DNA from: Plectosphaerella cucumerina
Lineage: Eukaryota; Ascomycota; Sordariomycetes; Glomerellales; Plectosphaerellaceae
Direction of reading: 5' to 3'
Length of the DNA stretch: 64,000 bases
Assembly (NCBI GenBank): GCA_020746995.1
Contig: JAGPXD010000003.1
Span: 1,178,001-1,242,000 of the forward strand
Shown: piece by piece, positions 19,239 to 31,892 of the stretch
Position numbering within the stretch: the first letter of the stretch is position 1
How the letters are laid out: each line of letters begins with the position of its first letter
The notes under the pieces: model-generated
Seen by the model: only the letters and a program-made list of their open reading frames with translations
What the model was told of the DNA's origin: nothing
Databases searched by the model: none
Program-made: the position numbers and the translations under genes

Positions 19239-21268
19239 GGCGAGACCGACGAGAGGTCGGGGTCAGCGAGTTTGGGTGGGTTTGTCGGGTCAACAGGCGA
19301 GGAGAGCCAGTGCCCCTTTGGTGAGGGTTGTCGAGGGGAGTGCTGAAATCAAAATGCGGTGTCGGGCGGGAGCTTGGATTCAAGATGTCGCGGTCCCCAT
19401 CGTCCGGCTCATCCGGGAGGAGGGGAGGGATGTCCCCAGGTACAGGGACGCACGCTGGACTGAAGGGTGGACGGCTGCAGAGCCCAGGACGTCGGTCGGT
19501 CGGGGGTCGGCGCAGTCGTCAGCGGCGGGTCTCGGATGGAGGAGGAGGAGGGGTCACAGTTGGCAGCCGCCTGGAAATATCACGCATACGAACGAGGGTG
19601 AGGATGAGGGAGAGGACGTGGACGTGGACGCGTGTGTGGACGTGGAGCAGGCGGCGGCAGGCAGAAGCAGGACTCAGGAGAGGCAGGACGTGGTCAGGGT
19701 TGACGGGAGGTTGGCCCGGTTGAACAGAGCAAGAGCAAGAGCATGGACGGACGGTCGGTCGCTCTTGCCTCAGGTCATTGAGGAATGATGGGTTCGGGTT
19801 GGACTGAAGAGACCCGCTGCAAAAAAGGTACCGTCGTAGCCAGAGCAGAGCAGAGCAGACAGAACTGCTCCTCTCCCGTCATCCCCTCTTCTTCCCTTTC
19901 CCCTCCCTTCCCGTCCCGTCCTCGCAATTCGCAAGGGAGCTATCATTAGCATGGAGCTGAAGAAAGTACCTTCAGTCGGGGGCCCATTGGCGCGCCGCCA
20001 ACGTACGTTGTACAGTAAGTAGCGCTGGTGGGGGGAACCTTTGCGACTTCGCCCAGAGTTGACGACACTGGACGGCGGGCGGGCGGGCGGCTCCCCTCAT
20101 CCCTGACCGGACGGTTTGCTTTGCTGCAGGTTCCCATCCAGTCAACCAGTCGAGGTGGTGTCGTGTCCCCTGTTCCCCAGTTGGCCAGTGCCTGCAGCAG
20201 AAGCAAAAGCACGGGCTCACCTCACATCGTGGCGTGTGGCGGGGGCGGCGGTGTCAGCGCTGCGAGGCGTCGCACCATTTCCCGCTGCTCGCCCCAATGT
20301 GTGACGACAAGGACGAGCAACACCTGGACCGTGCACTCACTCCCCCGGAACATACCCACTTTCCCGTTTCGGAACCCAACGACAGCCCGTGTTAGTCGAC
20401 CTCTGCGTCTGAGGCATCCAGCCGCCCGCGACTCGATCAAGAGGGCTCACCTTTCAAGGTTGGATCCTCTATGGGCATCTTGAGGATGGGACATATTGTC
20501 AAGTCGGTCTCTTAAAATAAAATGACATCGGAACATCTAATTAGATCCATACCCCCGACCTGCCACGTGCGGGTGAAAGTGGCGACCGGAGGCCCCTCGT
20601 CACGCGTCAGGACGCCGCCCCTCAAGCCCGCCGCACACATTTCAAGCAGGATATATCCCAGACAAGTCGAAATCCCTCTCTCAGCCCAAAAATCAGACTG
20701 AAATCATCTCTCCCCTTGCTACAACTCAAGGCATGACACGTGACCCCGGCCAGCTCACCGTGCAGCCGTCAGGCAAGGATCATAACAACCCTCCCGCCAG
20801 ACCGCGTCGGCTCCACAACCGCGACACCAGATCCTGCCCCCTCGTGCTTCGTGCTCATCCCCCATCGCTGAACTCGAAACAGGTCAACGTCAAAGTAGGT
20901 GTCATTCCAAGCCGTGGTATAATTACAGTCATTCCATAACCCCTTCCCGCCCGATCCGGATCGTACATCCCATCCCGTGCGGTCGCATCTCGTCGCTTTC
21001 GCGCGTCACGGCCCGCCCACAACCCTTGGGCGCTGCCGAGACCATGAATGAAAAAAGCGTGAAAATCGGCCACCCGGCGCAAAAGTACGATGCTCGGGGC
21101 GAGATCGCCATACCCTGAGAACCCCTAGTCCCATCCCAATCCCGTTGGTTCGATAAAAAGCCCCCAAAACGCCCGCAAAGCCCATTTCAAGTCATGTCCA
21201 TGTCATACTCGGGACCCCGGCGTGCGCAATGCAATGGTAGCAGCACCCGCCGGCGACGCCAGAGTCCT
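19239..21268. other. Intergenic, no gene seen
   Basis: These 2.0 kb lie between the NPF protein gene and the 3' end of histone H1, both on the minus strand. A plus-strand frame of 401 codons (18583-19788) begins inside and antisense to the NPF gene and is composition-driven. A short (AGAGC) tract lies at about 19842-19858. I see no tRNA or other RNA gene. Confidence 0.4.
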
Positions 21269-22214
21269 TCATGCAGAGGCGGCAGCAGCGGCCTTCTTCG
21301 GTGCCGCCTTCTTGGCAGCGGCCTTCTTCGCGGGCGGCTTGGCCGCGGTGGTCTTGGCAACGCGGCCAGACTTCGTCTTGGTGAGGACAGTCGGCTTCTC
21401 CGTGACGGCAGGGGCATCGGCCTTCTTGGCGGCAGCCTTCTTAGGAGCAGCGGCCTTCTTGGCAGCAGGCTTCTTCTCCGTGGCCGCAGCCTTCTTGGTG
21501 GTGGCGGCAGCGGCCTTCTTGGGCGCGGCAGCCTTCTTGGGGGCAGCCTTCTTCTCGGCGGTCTCCTTCTTGGGAGCGGCCTTCTTGGCGGCAGCGGGCT
21601 TCTTCTCAGCGGGCTCCTTCTTGGGAGCAGCAGCCTTCTTGGCCAGCTTGGTGCCACCGGAGGGGCCTGGAAAAGGGTCAGCAAGAATGCACGGAGCTGA
21701 TAGAACGACAGAGACACGCACCCTTGGGCTGCTCGAAGACACCCTTGTCGACACCAGCCTTGAGGGCGCGGTTGAAGTGGGCGTCGAACATGGTGTCGGT
21801 GAGCTTGATGTCGTTGTTGCCCTTGACGTACTTCTTCAGGGACTGACGGGACGACCCGTTGCGGTCCTTGAGCTGGGAGGGGGTTAGTCTCGCGTACGAG
21901 GGGAGAGGTAAGTGACGCGTCGAGGCGCGCTCGTCGAGGCCCGGTTGTGCCTGGGATCGAGACCGGTGAAAGCTCTGCACTTGCAGGCTGTGGGCCTCCA
22001 CGGGACGCGGTGCGACAACGAACGCGCCGGGCGCGCGGGGAGACAGCGACATACGTTGACGATGGCATCAGTGATCATGTCCTGAGACGCGTTAGCAAGA
22101 TGAGTCGAGATGGGACAGGCTGAAAGGACAAACCTGGAAGCTGGGGTGGGTAGAGGCGGCCTTCTTGGTGGTGGTCGCGGCGGCGGCACCGCTCTCGGTC
22201 TTCTTGGGAGGCAT
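21269..22214 (-). CDS. Linker histone H1
   Basis: Four minus-strand exons, 22214-22134, 22081-22055, 21872-21722 and 21666-21269 (218 residues). The product begins MPPKKTESG. The globular H15 domain follows: THPSFQDMITDAIVN, then LKDRNGSSRQSLKKYVKGNN, ending near GVFEQPKGPSGGTKLAKK. The remainder is the Lys/Ala/Pro-rich tail typical of H1 (repeated KKAAPKK-type units). H1 binds linker DNA at the nucleosome dyad. The exon of nine codons (DMITDAIVN) is required for the domain to be complete. The size matches fungal H1, and the start is unambiguous. Confidence 0.95.
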
Positions 22215-22402
22215 TGTGGATGGGTGGTTTTGGGTTGGTGATGAGGGTGTCTGGTTGGGTTTCTTGTCTCGGACGAAGACTGAAATGCTTGATCGAGTCG
22301 ACGATGAAGATTTGTGAGCGTGGTTATGAGATCGAGAGAAAAGAGCAGGAGAGGAGCGGGAACGAGAGGGGGGTGGGAGCGCGTGGAGGGGGACGGGGCT
22401 TG

Positions 22403-22408
22403 TTTATA
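22403..22408 (-). promoter_or_regulatory. TATA box candidate for histone H1
   Basis: TATAAA reads on the minus strand, about 190 bp before the H1 ATG at 22214. It is a plausible core promoter element by position and consensus. Confidence 0.45.
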
Positions 22409-25108
22409 ACATGGCGGGGGGGAGGTGTGGCAGGCGCGCAATCAGTAAGTCAGTCGAAGGGGGGGGGCTGCTCTGCTCCCCCGTCCAGTGTGTCCCGTCA
22501 CAGCGTTGAGGCCCGCGGGTCCATCAGTTTTGGGTCGCGTCTGGGCTGGCCCGGGTCGGGCAGCGCAGCGCACAGCGAGGGCGCTAGTCCGATTTTGGGG
22601 GGAGAGCTCTGGCGGGTCTGGCGCCGGGACCCGATGCACCTCACCCGGAGCTGCACTGGGGGCCAGGACCTAGGAGTCTGGGACCACCTGGAGGACCCCT
22701 TCCTTTCTGATGGAAATCCCATCTTGCCATCCTTGCTCCCCTTGCACCGCCTTCCTTCATCCCCCCAAAACTCAAGTGTCGCGGCAGTGTCACCTGCCTC
22801 CCCGCCCGCTGTAGCCGTACTCAAAAGTGCCCGCGGGCAGGCAGGCGCCATCACGCGGGAAGGTGCGCGCTGTGGTGGGTGCATGACCACGTCCCACCCA
22901 CCTCAGTTGGAGGTCCCTTGTGTTGGCCGGGCCTTCCAGGTCCTCGAGCTGTCCAGTGCCCCCCTTCCCTGGGAAGGCAGTTCCTGTGGAAGCTTCTTTC
23001 CCCCCGTTGGGTCCTGGACTCCTGGTCCAGCGATCCGCCGGGTCTCTGATCTGCCGCCATCTGCAGCACACCTTCCTCCACCATGATGACCTGTGCACTC
23101 ACGTCACCTCCACCGCGCCTTCCCATCACCCCTTCCCTCCCAGTGTTCTCACCCCCCTCTCCCGCGCCACAACACGCGGTACCTCCGTCTGTTAAATCGG
23201 ACCCCTGTCGAGCCCGAAAAAAATACATGCGCCTGACACCGATTTTTCTGATTGGTCGGTTCCGTCGCCGCCATGGAACCGGTGGTGATCTCGCACGCTC
23301 CCAGCGAGCAGCTCGACGGCGCCCACCTCGAACCACGACCTCCGTCCCCTTCGTCTTGCCCTTCTTCCTCCCCTCTGCTCCCGATGCTTCCAACGCATTG
23401 CCACCCTCCATTACGTTTGTCGACAAACGGCCCGACGGATCGTATTTTTGAGCGATTTTTTCCTATCGAGTCCGTGTCGCCGAGCGTCGTCAAAGTGTCC
23501 AGGGTCCGAGGGGACGCGTGGATCGCGAGATGTCCATTTTTGCTGTCGGTTGCACCTCTTGACCACGCGACTCGTCTCGGCGCAATCCGCCTCAAGCGCG
23601 CATCGTCGCCCCAATGCACATGATGAATGCAGTAATCGATTCTCTCAATTATTGTCCGTCATTTCGTCTAATGCACGTGCTTCCGGGCCTTCGAATCGGG
23701 TCCAATATCTTGCTTGTCGCATTGGGTGTCGGGTCATTGCGGACAAACCGCACCTCGACGCGCAACATGAAGCTATCCGCACATCGTACATCATTTTCTT
23801 CCACCACCACACCTGCGTCACCACACCATACGGGGTTTACTTCGACCGTACCAATCTTGTCTCGAAACACTCAGCTACCTTTCTGGAGTTTTTCGACACG
23901 GATTTCTCAGATCCCCGACGTGCTGTGCGATGTATCGTGACGGACATGCATCTGGTTGCATCCATCGCTGCCCGACCACCAGGACCACAACACTAGACAG
24001 CTCACACCGCCACAACCACCTCATCTTGGATTCTTTCTGAGCGGGCCAGCTTACTTTCGTCATTCATCTCTTCACTCTCTCGGCTTTTCATCGCACCAAG
24101 TGGTGTGACGCGCCGGAGTGACCTCCCCTGCTAAAGCCGACGCGTCGCGGTAGAAGCGCTCGAGAGATGCCCAAGGGAGGCTGGCCTCAGACACAAGACA
24201 GGCATCCACGCGTTTATGCTTTTACATGCTCAGTCATTTCTTCGAAGATCTCATTCTCTTCTTTTGGTCAGATCGAGCACCAAATCTGGAAGACGCGTGT
24301 GCCGTCTGGTCGGCACTTGAGAACGCTTCGTCCTCTCCCTCTTCTTCTAGTAATTTCTTTCTTGTAAGTGCAACCCTGGAAAGTCGAGGCGACCGGCTGT
24401 CTTGGCCGTGTTTGCCCCGAGACGTGCCTGATCTTCCAGCCCAACCCTGGACCCAAAGATCTCATCGCCATCCGTTGGCAACCATATTGTTATTCGACAC
24501 GCCTAGATGTTTCGACTATCGGCTCAACAGGGGCCGACCGAACCCCCGCATCAAGACACGACAGTAGGATGTCCGCCTTGGCGTGATAAGGCCGCCAACC
24601 ATCCCCTCTCTGCGTCATCCCAGAATGCCTCACCTTGGCAGCCTACAAACACAAGGTCCTGTCTAGCTCAATGGATGATCTTGGGTATTGCTGTCGTTTT
24701 CGATGCGCATCGCTGTCGACAATCACGAGTACGCCAGCAGCATCGCTTTCCAATGCCCTCGACCACGTCTACAAGGCAGCACCTGTAGCACATGTTGTTC
24801 CACGAGATGGGCAGCCGAGGGCAAGCATGCCCTTGAACAGAGCGCGGTCGACTTCATCAGCCCAACTCACAACAAGTTCTCACCACCTCAGATCCTCCAC
24901 GACACACTCTCAGTCGACATACGAGTACTAGGCAGCAGCGCCAGCCCTCGCTCTTCTTTTCACTACTTGTCGGCGGGCATAACTCCGGTTGTCAGTGGTC
25001 ACAATCACCGTCAACGATGGTATCTTCGGTCAGGCAACAGGCACCATATTTACACGTGCCCGTCGACGAGAAAATCTCAGAGCAACTCATACAACAACTC
25101 CTCACCGC
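22409..25108. other. Long intergenic stretch, no gene supported
   Basis: Several open frames of 100-290 codons occur on both strands. Their products are Arg/Ser/Pro-rich, lack recognisable domains and do not join through plausible introns. Composition becomes less GC-rich from about 23400 to 25000. The stretch could hold a lineage-specific or non-coding transcript, but nothing in the sequence shows it. Confidence 0.35.
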
Positions 25109-25480
25109 CTAGTCCTCGTCATCCGAGTCTGGCACCCAGTCCGTGTCGTTCTTATCCTCCCACTCAACGAAATCCTCGTCGCCCGCGTGGCCTTCGCCGT
25201 CTTTCGTCCTTGGCCTCTCGAGATCTTTCATCTGCAGCACTGGCACCCACGGCTCCAACTCGATGACCTTGCACGCCTGGCACTTGAACGTCGGATCGAT
25301 GAGCATCGCGTACTCTGCGTCGCATGGTTCCCCTGACTCGTCCGGCTCCTGTCCTCGGGATGTGCTCCGTGAGGAGCGGGTCTTGATGATCACGCGCTCG
25401 CTCTGGCAGCACGTGAGCTTGCGGTCGAAAAGAATGCCGCACTCGCTGCACGGGTTGTCCTGCCAGATGAAGTGACACAT
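25109..25480 (-). CDS. Small Cys-rich acidic protein (hypothetical)
   Basis: A single exon of 123 residues, taken from the second methionine of the frame (MCHFIWQDNPC). Cysteines stand at residues 2, 11, 14, 24, 25, 53, 67 and 70. They include two CxxC pairs (CSEC and CQAC) that could bind zinc. The C-terminus is strongly acidic (WVPDSDDED). No family is recognised. The strand-wide open frame continues 37 codons upstream, but its composition there is leader-like. The pattern of paired cysteines and the codon use make it more likely coding than a chance frame. Confidence 0.6.
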   Translation of the reverse strand: MCHFIWQDNPCSECGILFDRKLTCCQSERVIIKTRSSRSTSRGQEPDESGEPCDAEYAMLIDPTFKCQACKVIELEPWVPVLQMKDLERPRTKDGEGHAGDEDFVEWEDKNDTDWVPDSDDED

Positions 25481-25815
25481 TTTTGGGGTGTTGATGATGA
25501 GGAAGAGGTGGTGATGGGCGATGTTTGACTCCGAGGTTGAAGTCGAGCAGGCCGAAGCAGGCCTCCAAATACTCGACGCTCCTTTGTTCACGACCTATTG
25601 TCGAGTTTGGGCCCACGAACAGCTTCACAAAGGCGACCCCTTGCCCTCGCTCAGTCACTTTTCACAATTTCAACAAAGCATCACAATCGACAACGTTGGT
25701 CTTTGACGAATATCTTCAGCGGCATTCGACCCATGCCTTGTTACTAACCCCTGTCATCTCGTCGTCTACTCATAAAAGGCATTGTTTTGCCTCGACCTCA
25801 TTATCCAGACTCCTT

Positions 25816-28800
25816 TCAAACAATCGTCACCGAGCCATCCGAGTCATTCCCATCGTCGTTTCCATCATCACCGCCTCGGACCGACCCCTCGGGTTCCTGG
25901 AAACAAAACCCGATCGCCTCCAGAATCCACCCGTACCTAAGGGCAGCTTCATCCTGGTACGCAGTGCGCCTCCCACAGCCCAGGAAATACTCCAGCTCTT
26001 CTCTCAGCCTCTCTGGCGACCCTTCACCACCGAGCACGCGGTCCCTCACAGCGGCCCTCTGCTCCCGGATCAGGCTCCCCCACGGCTCGAGGCGCTCGTG
26101 GACCGCCCTCGCAAGACCAATGTACGGGCTCCACGCCCGCCGCCGAATCTCGAGATACCCGAACGCGTGCATCGTGGCCAGAGAGAGCGTCGTCGCCGCT
26201 GAATCCGGGTCCTCGCGGAACACTTCGACCCTCACGGGCTCCTCCTGCTCCGCGTCGAACTCCACCTTCAAGAAGTCGAGGGCCGCCTGCATCTCAGCGG
26301 AGTTGAGGTCGATCTTCTCCGGCGGCGCCACGGCCAGGTAGCTGTGCACGCCCGGCTCGTGCTTCGGTACGCATTCCGTGCAGACGGCGTCGGAGCAGGA
26401 GCGGCACACATGCATCAGTTCGAACTTCTCATCACACTCGTCACACGACCATCGGTGCCGCGTGACGCTCGAAAAGCCGTCCTCCCCGTCGATGATCTCA
26501 GGCACGGTGAGTATCATCTGCAGGAATACAATCGTCTGCGCATCGTGCCCGCTGTCCAGCCAGACGAGGGTTTTTGTGAGGGCCTCGAGGAGACCGCCAT
26601 GCTCCTCAAAGGTGCGCCTGGCGGGCACCAGGGCCGCGAGGTAGTCACGCACCTGGCTTCGGAGGCGGGGCTTGTCTTCGGGCGGCGCGAGAACATGCGA
26701 GCCGCGAAGGGCCCAATCGACAGCCGTTCTACCGCCTTCGCAGCGAATCGTCGCCATCTCGGCGAAGACGTCGCGGCCCGTCTCGAGGCGCATCTCCTCG
26801 GACGCCCAGAATATGCTGCTGGCAATGGCGCGCACCCCATTCCGCCGCGGGTTAACGAACAGCACGTTCTCCCCGTCGTCGTCCACGTCGGCCAGGTGCT
26901 CGCGGACTTCAGCCCTCTGCAGCAACAACCTGACGGCCTCGGGCTCCCTGTAGGCGGCAGCCACGTGAAGCGCTGTTCGATACGTCTTCCCGTCCAGGCA
27001 GAGTTGGCAGCGCAGGGGGTCGCCGCCTTTGCTGAGCAGATATCTGACGGCCGGAAGTGAGCTCATTCTGAGCGCCTCGCCCAGGACCGTCAGTCCGTGG
27101 CTCCCGACAACCTCGTTGGGCTCAAGACCGTGCTCGACGAACAGACGGATCAGCTGGACCGCATCCTCCTCATGCTGCTCCAGGGCGCGCCTGATGACTG
27201 AACAGCCTTTGTCGTCCGTCGCCCGGATATTCGCCCCTTTCTCGACCAGGAATCGCGCAACCTTGAGCTCCGACTCGCTGCACGCGTGCATGAGGGGCGT
27301 CTCCCCGCAGTATGTCCTCATCTCAAGTACATGCGGTGCCTTCTCGTAGAGCAGCTTGGCCACCTCCAGCTGGCCGGCCATGCACGCCCTCGCAAAGGGC
27401 GTCACTTCGTACCAGTACGACTTGGTGTCCGCGGGGACCTTTCCGATCATGTACGAGACGACCGCGACGTTACCGTTGAACGCTGCGTCATGCAGCGGCG
27501 TCCAGCACATCTTGCCGGCCTTATGACACATGTCTAGCAGGCTGGGGTCATGCTCGACGAGGACCTTGATCACCTCGACGAGTCCGAACTCGGCGAGCTC
27601 GTGCACCGGGTTCCGCTTGTCGGACTCGTCGAACGACGCCTTGGTATCCGCCCCGTGTTGCAAGAGCAGCCTCGCAATCTCAGGGCCGGTCTCATCATCT
27701 TGGATCTCGAAAAAGACGTGGGGCGAGTCTGGCGCGCGGTAGTTGACGTTGGGCGGGACTGTATGCTCCAATAACATGCGGATGACGGCGATGTTGCCCT
27801 CTGTGACGGCCCAGCTCAGCGCGCTGCGGCGATTATACGCCTCTTCTATCGTCGGATCGGCCCCGTGCTCTAGAAGCAGCCGGACGTGGTTCTCCTTACT
27901 GGTGGCGATGGCTATCGTCAGCGCCGTCTTGCCCGTGCAGTGCATCTTGCGGTCCAGCGCGTTGATGGGGGCGCCGTAGTCGAGCAGCAGCCGCAGCATT
28001 GGCGTCTGGCAGCATTCGATGGCGCTGGAGAGTGGGAGGATCTCCTCCATCCCGGGCACGTAGCCTGGACTGGCCCCCGCGGCTAGAAGCAGCTGCGCGG
28101 CGCGCATGTCATTTTGATCCAGGGCAATGCCGAGGGCCGTGTCGCCGTTTGAAGCGGGCCCTTTCGTTAGCAGATCGAGCTGCGCATCAGGTCGCCTGAG
28201 GATGCTGGGTAGGAGTTCTGAGCTTTTCATGGCGATGACCCGGTGGATGGGAGCGAGGCCTCCCACGTCTCGCTGGTTGATGTCTGAGACATGCTGGGCG
28301 AGGATCTCGAAGACATCCAGCTGACGCCTGTTGAGCGCGGCTAATATCGGTGGGCAGCTGTCGCTATACCTGGCGTCGAGGTCGATTCCGGCGTCAATGA
28401 GGCGTTGTAGCACTGGTAAATAGGATTTCTCTCGCGAAGTCGCGGCCTCCAGGATGGTATGGCCCTCGATGTCGCAGACGTTCACTTCCGCGCCGAACTT
28501 GAGCAAGAGGTCGACGAGACCGGGGTCCTCTGCCCTGGAGGCGATGTGCAGACATCTCGTCCCGTCATACGAAGAGATGTTGGGGTTCGCCCCGGCCTCG
28601 AGGAGGAGCCTTGCCGACTCAAGATTCGCCGCGGCGTCACCGGGTTCGCGCTCCATCTCCTGCGACCCGAGCTCCCCGTAGACGTATCGTCTGCACGCCA
28701 TGAACAGGGGCGTCTCTCCCAAGGGGCCTGCCCTCTGGTCGATCAAGAGGGGACAAGACAGAAACATGGCGAGGGCTGAGTTGTCGCCTCTGCTGGCGCA

Positions 28801-31800
28801 GAGGTGAAGAGGTGAACGTCCCATGTCGTCGATGACGTCCGCCGAGATGAACGGCCGACCCTTTCGTGGCCAGTCTGGGAGCAAGCCTTCCCAACCCGTC
28901 TTCCTCCTTCCAACCTCCCTGGCGTTATCTTTCTCCCACGAAGTCTCCGGACCAGACAGGCCCCAGGAGGTGGGCAGAAATGGCCTGATCAGCTCGGCGC
29001 GGTCGGTCAGGGCCATGGCGGTGCAGGGATGCATCTTTTTGATAATGCAGTGCCGCTTCCAGGTCATGCAGAGGCACCAGGTCTGGAACTGCGGAGAGTC
29101 CTCGGAGAAGAAGCGCACGACGGCGCCCATGACCTTGTCCGTGTGGTCCCCGGACACCTTGAGAAACCGCGGCCAGCTCATGGCGTAATGGTAGAAGGGA
29201 TGCTCATCGCGCATGAAGACGTCTGCGTCCATGGGTTCCATCGTATTAAGCGGCAGGGCGGCCGGCGCGAAGCACGGCGCCGAGAGATATCGGAGGCACA
29301 GCCTGGCCATGTGGCCATGAAGTGCTCCATCGGGCATGAGACGCAGCACATGCGCGTATAGGGACTCGGCATGCGTTAGCGACCATACCGTGGCTGTCGT
29401 GTCGATGAGTCGGGAGCACTGTTGGGAGATGAGCGGCAGGACATCGGGCATAGGCCTGTCTTTCTCATGGCCTCGCAGGCCGTCTAAGACCTGGGACCTG
29501 TCCAGGCGGCCGGGGTAGGTGGCGCAAACGATGCACAATGCCTCGAGGCTGAACCGCTCGTCGTCGACCGACTGCAACATCGGAAGGATCTGCCTGTTGT
29601 AGTACCGGGCGAGACCTTCGGGGCAGTCGGAGAGGGCGGCGGGGTTGGCGAGGAGCTCGGCGCAGGAAAAGGCGGCGTAGGGAAAGAAGATTCCTGCCTG
29701 GCTCTTGATGCGCTGCTTGTGTCCATCTGCTTCGGCGGGCGGCGCGTCGAGCCTGTCGACGTGGGTGTCGACGTAGATGGCGATGTCTTCGCAGATATCG
29801 CGGGGTTGCGGCGACAAGCCGGGCCCGCGCCCGGTGAAGCAAGGTGCCTGCCTGACGACGTCGGTCTGTCTGCTGGTGAAGAAGAACTTGAACCTGGCGC
29901 GGCCGGGCTCGTCCTGCTGCGGGTTCGTCCCGGCGGGGCTCTTCTCGAGGCCGAAGCGGTCGACAAAGGCCGAGACGTGGCGGAGGAGCTTGCGGGTGAA
30001 TTCCGTCTCGCACTCGTCGATGGCGTCGATGACGAAGAAGACCGTGTTGGATGTCCGACTCCTCTTGAGGTGGAGGAGCACGTCGGAGAGGCTCTCCATG
30101 GTCCGGCGGGGGCTGCTGAAGCGGCGCTCGGTGTAGCGACTTGGGACCTCGCGGAACCACTCGGGCCGCTGGCAGACGATCTGGTAGATGAGGCTCTCGA
30201 GGATGGGCGGCTCCGTGTCGCCCGTCTCGGCGCCATCGCAGAAGAAGGAGACGACGACGTCGCCGGGCCGGGCGGCGGCCAGGTGGTTGACGACTGACTT
30301 TGCCCAGTGTGTCTTGCCACTCCCGGGTGGACCGTGGCACAGGACGGCTGTTGACATGGGAGCGTCGAGCCAGAGCTTGAAGGAGTCATGGCTGCGGAGC
30401 CAGGCGCAGGACCCGGGGATGGGGAGGATGTGGCTGCCGGTGCTCGTCTGGCTCCAGCCGGAGAGGGACTCTTCGAACTCGGTTCTGGCTTTTACAAGGG
30501 CCTCTGTGGGACGTTAGGGGGGAAAGGGGCCAGGGGAAGCAGTCAAAGGGGGTGACGAACCGGTCTCTTTCCTCCTCGCCCAGTCTTGGTAGTTGGGGCT
30601 TCGCATAGGGACTGTTCGATGGTCAGACTCGGTCAGAAGCAGCAGCCAGGGCGTATCATACCTCTCACTCCCGGCGGTGGCGGCAAAATCCTCTTGTCAT
30701 CGTCGATCTTCTCTCCATACGGTGCTAACAAGGTCAGCAGTTGTATACACATCAAGGGAGCCATCCAACTCACGCGGCGGCGACGGAGACGGCATCGGCA
30801 TCGGCGGCGGTCCGGGCCTGGGCATCGGAGGCGGCGGACTCCTCGCATGTAACGGCGGCATCATCGGCATCGGCACATGTCTCGGCTTGACGTTCATCTT
30901 GGCCCTGTTAGACATGACGGTAAGAAAGGAGTGCAGCGACCGAAAGTCAGGGTCAGCAGGGGACGCATAGCTCGCGAGGCCGAGATGGTCGCGGTCAAGC
31001 TGGATGACTTGGTGCCCGCCGACGCGGAAGCGAGCGCATGAAGCCGGGACGACGTGGGATCGGTGTGAAGACTCTGCGCCCTCGGGGCCGAAGAGCGTAG
31101 GCAGTTTCTCGGTGACGTTGGCGATCTCGAGCTTGTCGATCATGCGGGAGCGGAGGGCGGCGTTGGTGTCGCGCACGGAGACGGCGTAGTCGCGCATGCT
31201 GGGGAGGTTGGGCTTGGTGCCGTGCTTGGTGTGGAGGGAGGCTGTGGCCTGGAGGGCCTTGAGGATCGAGTCGGTGTCGTTGGTTGAGTGAGGGGTGCCG
31301 AGGAAGATGACGCCAGCAGTTGTGTCTTCTGCGACGGGGTAATGTGTTGATGTGCTGTACATCTCGATAGCCTATGTGTATCAGTCCGTGTCAGGGTTGA
31401 CCATGTGATGGTGATATGAACCTTCTTGACGATGATGCCACCGAACCCATGGGCAACGAATATTGTAGGCCCTCCCTGGGCAGAGTCAGTAACAGGTCGT
31501 GTGCTTCCGCGCGTAGAAGGTGCTTACGCCAGTCTGATTGTAGCAGATCGTGATCAACTCAAGGAGCTCCGAAGCATGAAGACCTATACTGGCCGAACTC
31601 ATGTTCGCGCCCAGCTCCGAGTTGTACGTATATGTGAGCACCCTAGCAGACAAGCTCAGGCTCCCCAGGAACTCCGGGTCCGAGATCCACGTCTTCCCTG
31701 CCGTCTCGTGGTGCCATGTCCTGATCGAGTCCCGCCCCAAGCCATGGACGCAGATGATGCTGTGGTGGTGGTCAGGACGGGGTTGAACTTCGCAGACGGA

Positions 31801-31892
31801 CAGAATGCTGCTCACTCAAACTTGCGGAGGTACTTGGCCGGGACCGGGTCCCCCGGCTGTGGGTAGACCACTTCAAGTCCCAGGACAATCAT
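25816..31892 (-). CDS. NLR-like protein: alpha/beta-hydrolase-like - NACHT - ankyrin repeats - zinc finger
   Basis: Seven minus-strand exons give 1920 residues: 31892-31816, 31759-31528, 31475-31422, 31371-30774, 30724-30662, 30611-30561 and 30503-25816. Residues 1-300 are alpha/beta-hydrolase-like (DIICVHGLGRDSIRTW, VAHGFGGIIVKK, GVIFLGTPHST); the usual nucleophile serine is Gly113. A proline-rich hinge (about 300-350) follows. The NACHT domain has Walker A GPPGSGKT (416-423) and Walker B FFVIDAIDE (about 510). About 20 ankyrin-type repeats run from roughly residue 880 to 1630. Near the C-terminus is a Cys-rich finger (CDECDEKFELMHVCRSC, then CTEC). Fungal NLRs of this layout act in self/non-self recognition and programmed cell death. 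Every junction keeps frame and has GT-AG ends. Confidence 0.88.

Noticed and set aside
18583..19788. Plus-strand open frame of 401 codons
   Set aside because: It is antisense to the NPF-motif gene over most of its length and runs on as Arg/Gly-rich low-complexity sequence without any motif.
21187..22068. Minus-strand Arg/Pro-rich frame of 293 codons
   Set aside because: It is a frame-shifted reading of the Lys/Ala-rich histone H1 tail.
22851..23426. Minus-strand open frame of 191 codons in the large gap
   Set aside because: The composition is Arg/Gly-rich, there is no domain, no supporting splice pattern, and the start is not preceded by a promoter-like sequence.
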